DNA from: Actinopolyspora erythraea | GTDB lineage: Bacteria; Actinomycetota; Actinomycetes; Mycobacteriales; Pseudonocardiaceae | Direction: 5' to 3' | DNA: 64,000 bases | Assembly (NCBI RefSeq): GCF_002263515.1 | Contig: NZ_CP022752.1 | Span: forward strand, 1,612,001 to 1,676,000 | In this document: piece after piece, positions 61,200 through 64,000 of the stretch | How the letters are laid out: every line of letters starts with the position of its first letter | Position numbering within the stretch: the first letter of the stretch is position 1 | Program-made: the position numbers and the translations under genes | The notes under the pieces: generated by a model | Told to the model about the DNA's origin: nothing | Databases searched by the model: none | The model's input: the letters and a program-made list of their open reading frames with translations, nothing else

Positions 61200-61640
61200 A
61201 GCGGCCCCGCTGTCCCGGGCAGCGGCCCCCCGCTCCTGACGGTTCCGGCCGCCGCGTCTTCCCGGGCCGCGCGTGGTTTCCCGCCCGTGACGGGCAGCGG
61301 GATCGGTCCCCCACCGGTGAGGTCTTCGGACACGTTCGCGCTGTCTCCTTATCCACGGGATCGGTGTTCCTCGGAGCAGCGGCCACCGTCGTCGGCGGCC
61401 ACCAGGCCCAGCCGGAGCGGTGCACGGTCGACGACCGCCGTGCGAGGTGACCGGCGGGGGCGCGCCGGCCCGCCGGATCGGCGAGGGCCGGACATCGCGG
61501 CCGGTTCCCGGCCGGCTCAGCGGGACTGCTCCACGAGCGTCAGAACCGAGGAAAGCGCCGTTGCGGCGCCCATCGCTGCGGTCGGACGCGAGGGGACACC
61601 CTATCGCACGTCGGGGCGACGGTGAGCGGTACCGGACCGC
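61200..61640. other. Intergenic region upstream of cobL with possible degenerate riboswitch
   Basis: 441 bases without a supportable gene, between cobL and yaaA (both minus strand). Read on the minus strand, 61340-61205 holds a GATAAG -10-like box (about 61352-61347), GGTGGGGGACC and GATCCCGC followed by TGCCCGTCACGGG, and GTCAGGAGC, in the order of an AdoCbl riboswitch but without the invariant GCCACTG. Confidence 0.4.
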
Positions 61641-62381
61641 TCAGCCCGCGATCACGCGCAGCGTTCGCTCCCCCGCGCGTTCCACCCTGATCCCGGCCTT
61701 CTCCGCCACCACGACCATGTCGTCGAGATCGTCCGGTTCCTCCGGGGTCGAGGCCAGCGCGCGGGCCAGCCGCCCCTTGTGAGCCTTGTTGTGATGGCTC
61801 ACCGTCTTCCGCGAGCCGTCCGGGAGCTCGGTGACCACGCTCACTTCCACGGCGCCCCGAGTTCTCGCCAGTGCCGCGTACGCCCCGGAGCGCAGATCCA
61901 CCACCGGCTCCGCAGCGGCGGCCAGCACCGGCTCCAGCGCGGGGCGCCACACGGAGCGCAACCCGCCGAGACCGGGCAGCGCCGAGTTGGCGGAGAGCCG
62001 GTAGGCGGGGATGGGATCCCCGCCGCGAACCAGACCGAACAGCGCCGAGGCCACCACCAGCCTGCTGTCGGCACGGGAGCGCTCGACCGCCGACATCGAA
62101 TCGGCCTCCAGCGCGTCGTAGAGCACTCCGGTGTAGCGCTCAAGGGCAGGAGCGGTGGGTGAGCTCCACAGGGCGGCGTTGCGCTCCACCTCGCCGGACA
62201 TCCGTTCGGAGAGCCCGAGGGCCCGCAGGCTCGCATCGGGGTCGCCGGCCAGTTCCGTCAGCGCTTCGGTCAGCCGCAGCCGTGTCGGGTTGAGCTCCCC
62301 GAACGACAGCGAATCGAGTCGGAGCGGCGCTCCGGTGCCACCGTTCGACTTGGTTTCGGACGGGGGAAGCAGCACCAGCAC
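61641..62381 (-). CDS. yaaA: YaaA family (DUF328) peroxide-stress-type protein
   Basis: A 246-residue cytosolic protein. The family start L-V-L-L-P-P-S-E-T-K, the middle Y-T-G-V-L-Y-D-A-L and the C-terminal H-x-x-K-A-H-K-G-R-L-A-R segment match YaaA, which lowers free iron and DNA damage during peroxide stress in E. coli. GTG 62381 is used, giving the usual length; the longer frame is an arginine- and proline-rich extension. Confidence 0.9.
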   Translation of the reverse strand: MLVLLPPSETKSNGGTGAPLRLDSLSFGELNPTRLRLTEALTELAGDPDASLRALGLSERMSGEVERNAALWSSPTAPALERYTGVLYDALEADSMSAVERSRADSRLVVASALFGLVRGGDPIPAYRLSANSALPGLGGLRSVWRPALEPVLAAAAEPVVDLRSGAYAALARTRGAVEVSVVTELPDGSRKTVSHHNKAHKGRLARALASTPEEPDDLDDMVVVAEKAGIRVERAGERTLRVIAG

Positions 62382-62516
62382 GGAACTCGGAGTCCTTTCC
62401 GGTCGGATCCTTCGGTTCGAGGGCCGGTGGTCCGGGACCCGTCCCGCGAACCGGGGGCGAGAAGCGGGATCGTGGCGGGGCGGGCGAGCCGCGAGGGCCA
62501 CCGAGGGCACCGCAGC

Positions 62517-62792
62517 CTAGTAGTCCTCGGCCTCCCGGCCGTCCTCGGGGCTCGTCCACGGGTAGTCCGGCACTTGCTGCCGCACCAGGTTCTCCCAGCA
62601 CGTCTCGCAGGTCGGATGCAGCAGCCACTCCGTCGAGCTGACCGGAGCCGGGTCGATCCGGGAGCCGCACAGCGCCTCGACCTCCGACCAGCCGCGTGGC
62701 GGGCGGTCACCGCGGATCGCGTGTCGTTTCCCGTCCAGTTTCCGCGCCGGGTGCCAGAACAACCCTCCGTCGCTGGATTCGTCCGAGCTCAT
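62517..62792 (-). CDS. Small putative zinc-binding protein
   Basis: A 91-residue protein with His14, His24, Cys42, Cys62 and Cys65 in the order H-P-A, R-H-A, L-C-G and P-T-C-E-T-C-W, a pattern found in small actinobacterial zinc-finger proteins of unknown role. The start is the ATG complementary to 62790-62792, which has GGGAG 5 bases upstream; another ATG lies four codons earlier. No operon partner is obvious. Confidence 0.72.
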   Translation of the reverse strand: MSSDESSDGGLFWHPARKLDGKRHAIRGDRPPRGWSEVEALCGSRIDPAPVSSTEWLLHPTCETCWENLVRQQVPDYPWTSPEDGREAEDY

Positions 62793-63036
62793 CACAGCTC
62801 CCATCGTGCGCTCGGGCCGGTCGAGGTGCGGAACAATTGAGCCACACTCCCGCGTGGCGAGTGTGGGGAGATCGACTGCCGTGCTTCGATCGTGGGACCG
62901 CTGCCCGGGCGATGCACGGCGCACGGAGGGGAGTGTCTCCCTGGGGAGGGAGTCCGCCGCCATCGAGCGTGAATCCGGCAGCTACGCTTCCCGGTAATAC
63001 GCGAGGACAGTGCCGGGCGTAAAGGAGCGCGTAGCC

Positions 63037-64000
63037 GTGATCACGAGGATGTCCACGTTGTTCCTGCGTACCCTGCGGGAGGATCCGGCGGACGCGGAGG
63101 TGCCGAGTCACCGTCTGCTCGTGCGCGCCGGATACGTACGCCGGGTCGCACCGGGCATCTACTCCTGGCTGCCGCTGGGGTTGCGCGTGCTGCGCAACAT
63201 CGAGCGGGCGGTGCGGGAAGAGATGGACGCCATCGGCGCCCAGGAGATCCATCTGCCCGCGCTGCTGCCCAAGGAACCCTACGAGGCGACCGGCCGCTGG
63301 ACCGAGTACGGGCCGAACATGTTCCGTCTCAAGGACCGCAAGCAGGCCGACTACCTGCTCGGGCCCACCCACGAGGAGCTGTTCGCGCAGACGGTCAAGG
63401 GCGAGTACAACTCCTACCGGGACTTTCCCGTGATCCTCTACCAGATCCAGACCAAGTACCGCGACGAGGAGCGGCCGCGCGCCGGGATCCTGCGTGGCAG
63501 GGAGTTCGTGATGAAGGACTCCTACTCCTTCGATCTGGACGACGAACAGCTGCTGAGTTCCTACCAGCTGCACCGCGAGGCCTACGTCCGGTTGTTCGAC
63601 CGGCTGGAGCTCGACTACACCGTGGTGTCGGCGACCTCCGGAGCCATGGGCGGTTCCGCTTCCGAGGAGTTCCTGGCCGAGTGCGCCACCGGCGAGGACA
63701 CGTTCGTGCGCAGCAGCGAGTCCGACTACGCCGCCAACGTCGAGGCCGTCACGACTCCGGCGCCGCCCGAGGGCAGGATCGAGGACCACCCCCCGGCGGA
63801 GGTTCACCACACCCCGGACACCCCCACGATCGAGACCCTGGTCGACTTCCTCAACTCCGAGAGCGGGGAACGCACCTTCACGGCTGCGGACACGCTGAAG
63901 AACGTGCTGGTCAAGACGCGCGCCCCGGGCTCGGAGGAGTGGGAGCTGCTCGCGGTGGGGGTTCCCGGGGACCGGGAGGTCGACATGAAGCGGTTGGAGG
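63037..64000 (+). CDS. proS: Prolyl-tRNA synthetase, 3' truncated by window edge
   Basis: A class II aminoacyl-tRNA synthetase that charges tRNA-Pro. About 321 residues are present. Motif 1 region ([11 protein letters not shown]), motif 2 region ([20 protein letters not shown]) and the start of the YbaK-like editing insertion (from about 225, type 1 bacterial ProRS) are visible. GTG 63037 has AAAGGAG 9 bases upstream; ATG 63049 is the alternative. Motif 3 and the anticodon domain lie beyond the window. Confidence 0.95.
   Translation, partial: MITRMSTLFLRTLREDPADAEVPSHRLLVRAGYVRRVAPGIYSWLPLGLRVLRNIERAVREEMDAIGAQEIHLPALLPKEPYEATGRWTEYGPNMFRLKDRKQADYLLGPTHEELFAQTVKGEYNSYRDFPVILYQIQTKYRDEERPRAGILRGREFVMKDSYSFDLDDEQLLSSYQLHREAYVRLFDRLELDYTVVSATSGAMGGSASEEFLAECATGEDTFVRSSESDYAANVEAVTTPAPPEGRIEDHPPAEVHHTPDTPTIETLVDFLNSESGERTFTAADTLKNVLVKTRAPGSEEWELLAVGVPGDREVDMKRLE

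Noticed and set aside
1..64000. CRISPR arrays, prophage, rRNA operons, integrase-flanked islands
   Set aside because: No regularly spaced repeats, phage structural genes, rRNA sequence or integrase genes were seen.

Overview
The window is one continuous piece of a high-GC actinobacterial chromosome. The evidence is uniformly GC-rich codon use, many GTG starts, several apparently leaderless promoters, a mycothione reductase (mycothiol is actinobacterial), and a left-end gene order (GNAT, lipoprotein PBP, PIN toxin, MapB) that resembles the Rv2867c to Rv2861c region of Mycobacterium tuberculosis. The combination of an exopolysaccharide locus, an AfsA-like protein and a large aerobic-type cobalamin cluster suggests a filamentous actinomycete, possibly Pseudonocardiales or Actinopolyspora-like. 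That placement is inference. No tRNA, rRNA, CRISPR array, prophage or complete insertion sequence was seen.

Layout. 1-3.8 kb: cell-wall and translation housekeeping genes. 3.8-9.0 kb: cobQ, a GntR/MFS pair and mtr. 9.4-30.5 kb: a dispersed Wzx/Wzy-type exopolysaccharide locus holding an initiating sugar transferase, two GT4 glycosyltransferases, a polymerase, a secreted propeller protein, a beta-helix protein, a TagD-like cytidylyltransferase, a CDP-alcohol phosphotransferase, a Wzz/BY-kinase-like protein and a flippase. It is interrupted by a TetR/SGNH-hydrolase pair and by a four-gene cassette (19.6-24.0 kb) of KAS III, SDR, AfsA-like hotdog protein and acyl-CoA oxidase. 30.6-36.1 kb: PEBP protein, two trypsin-like proteases around a LysE exporter, adenine/adenosine deaminase and an ElaA-type acetyltransferase. 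36.1-61.2 kb: cobalamin genes. 61.6 kb to the end: YaaA, a small putative zinc-binding protein and the 5' part of proS.

The cobalamin genes cover most of corrin-ring synthesis: the CysG-like fusion (precorrin-2), CobIJ, CobG, CobM, CbiD, CobK, CobL, CobH, CobB, CobN with a ChlI/ChlD-like chelatase partner, CobO and CobQ, plus a cobalt transporter. Three clear AdoCbl riboswitches precede the chelatase subunit, the transporter and cobN, and a degenerate fourth may precede cobL-cobM. A second cobM-like gene with a very long low-complexity tail, a second cobL-like gene and a CbiG C-terminal/CobE-like gene form a separate operon (41.4-44.9 kb). Genes for nucleotide-loop assembly (cobD, cobC, cobU, cobS, cobT) are not in the window.

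The most unusual items are the KAS III/SDR/AfsA/acyl-CoA oxidase cassette (a candidate small-signal or lipid pathway, with an apparent frameshift in its last gene), a candidate small RNA at about 45.09-45.20 kb with a promoter and a textbook terminator, a structured leader before cobO, and the duplicated cobM/cobL set.
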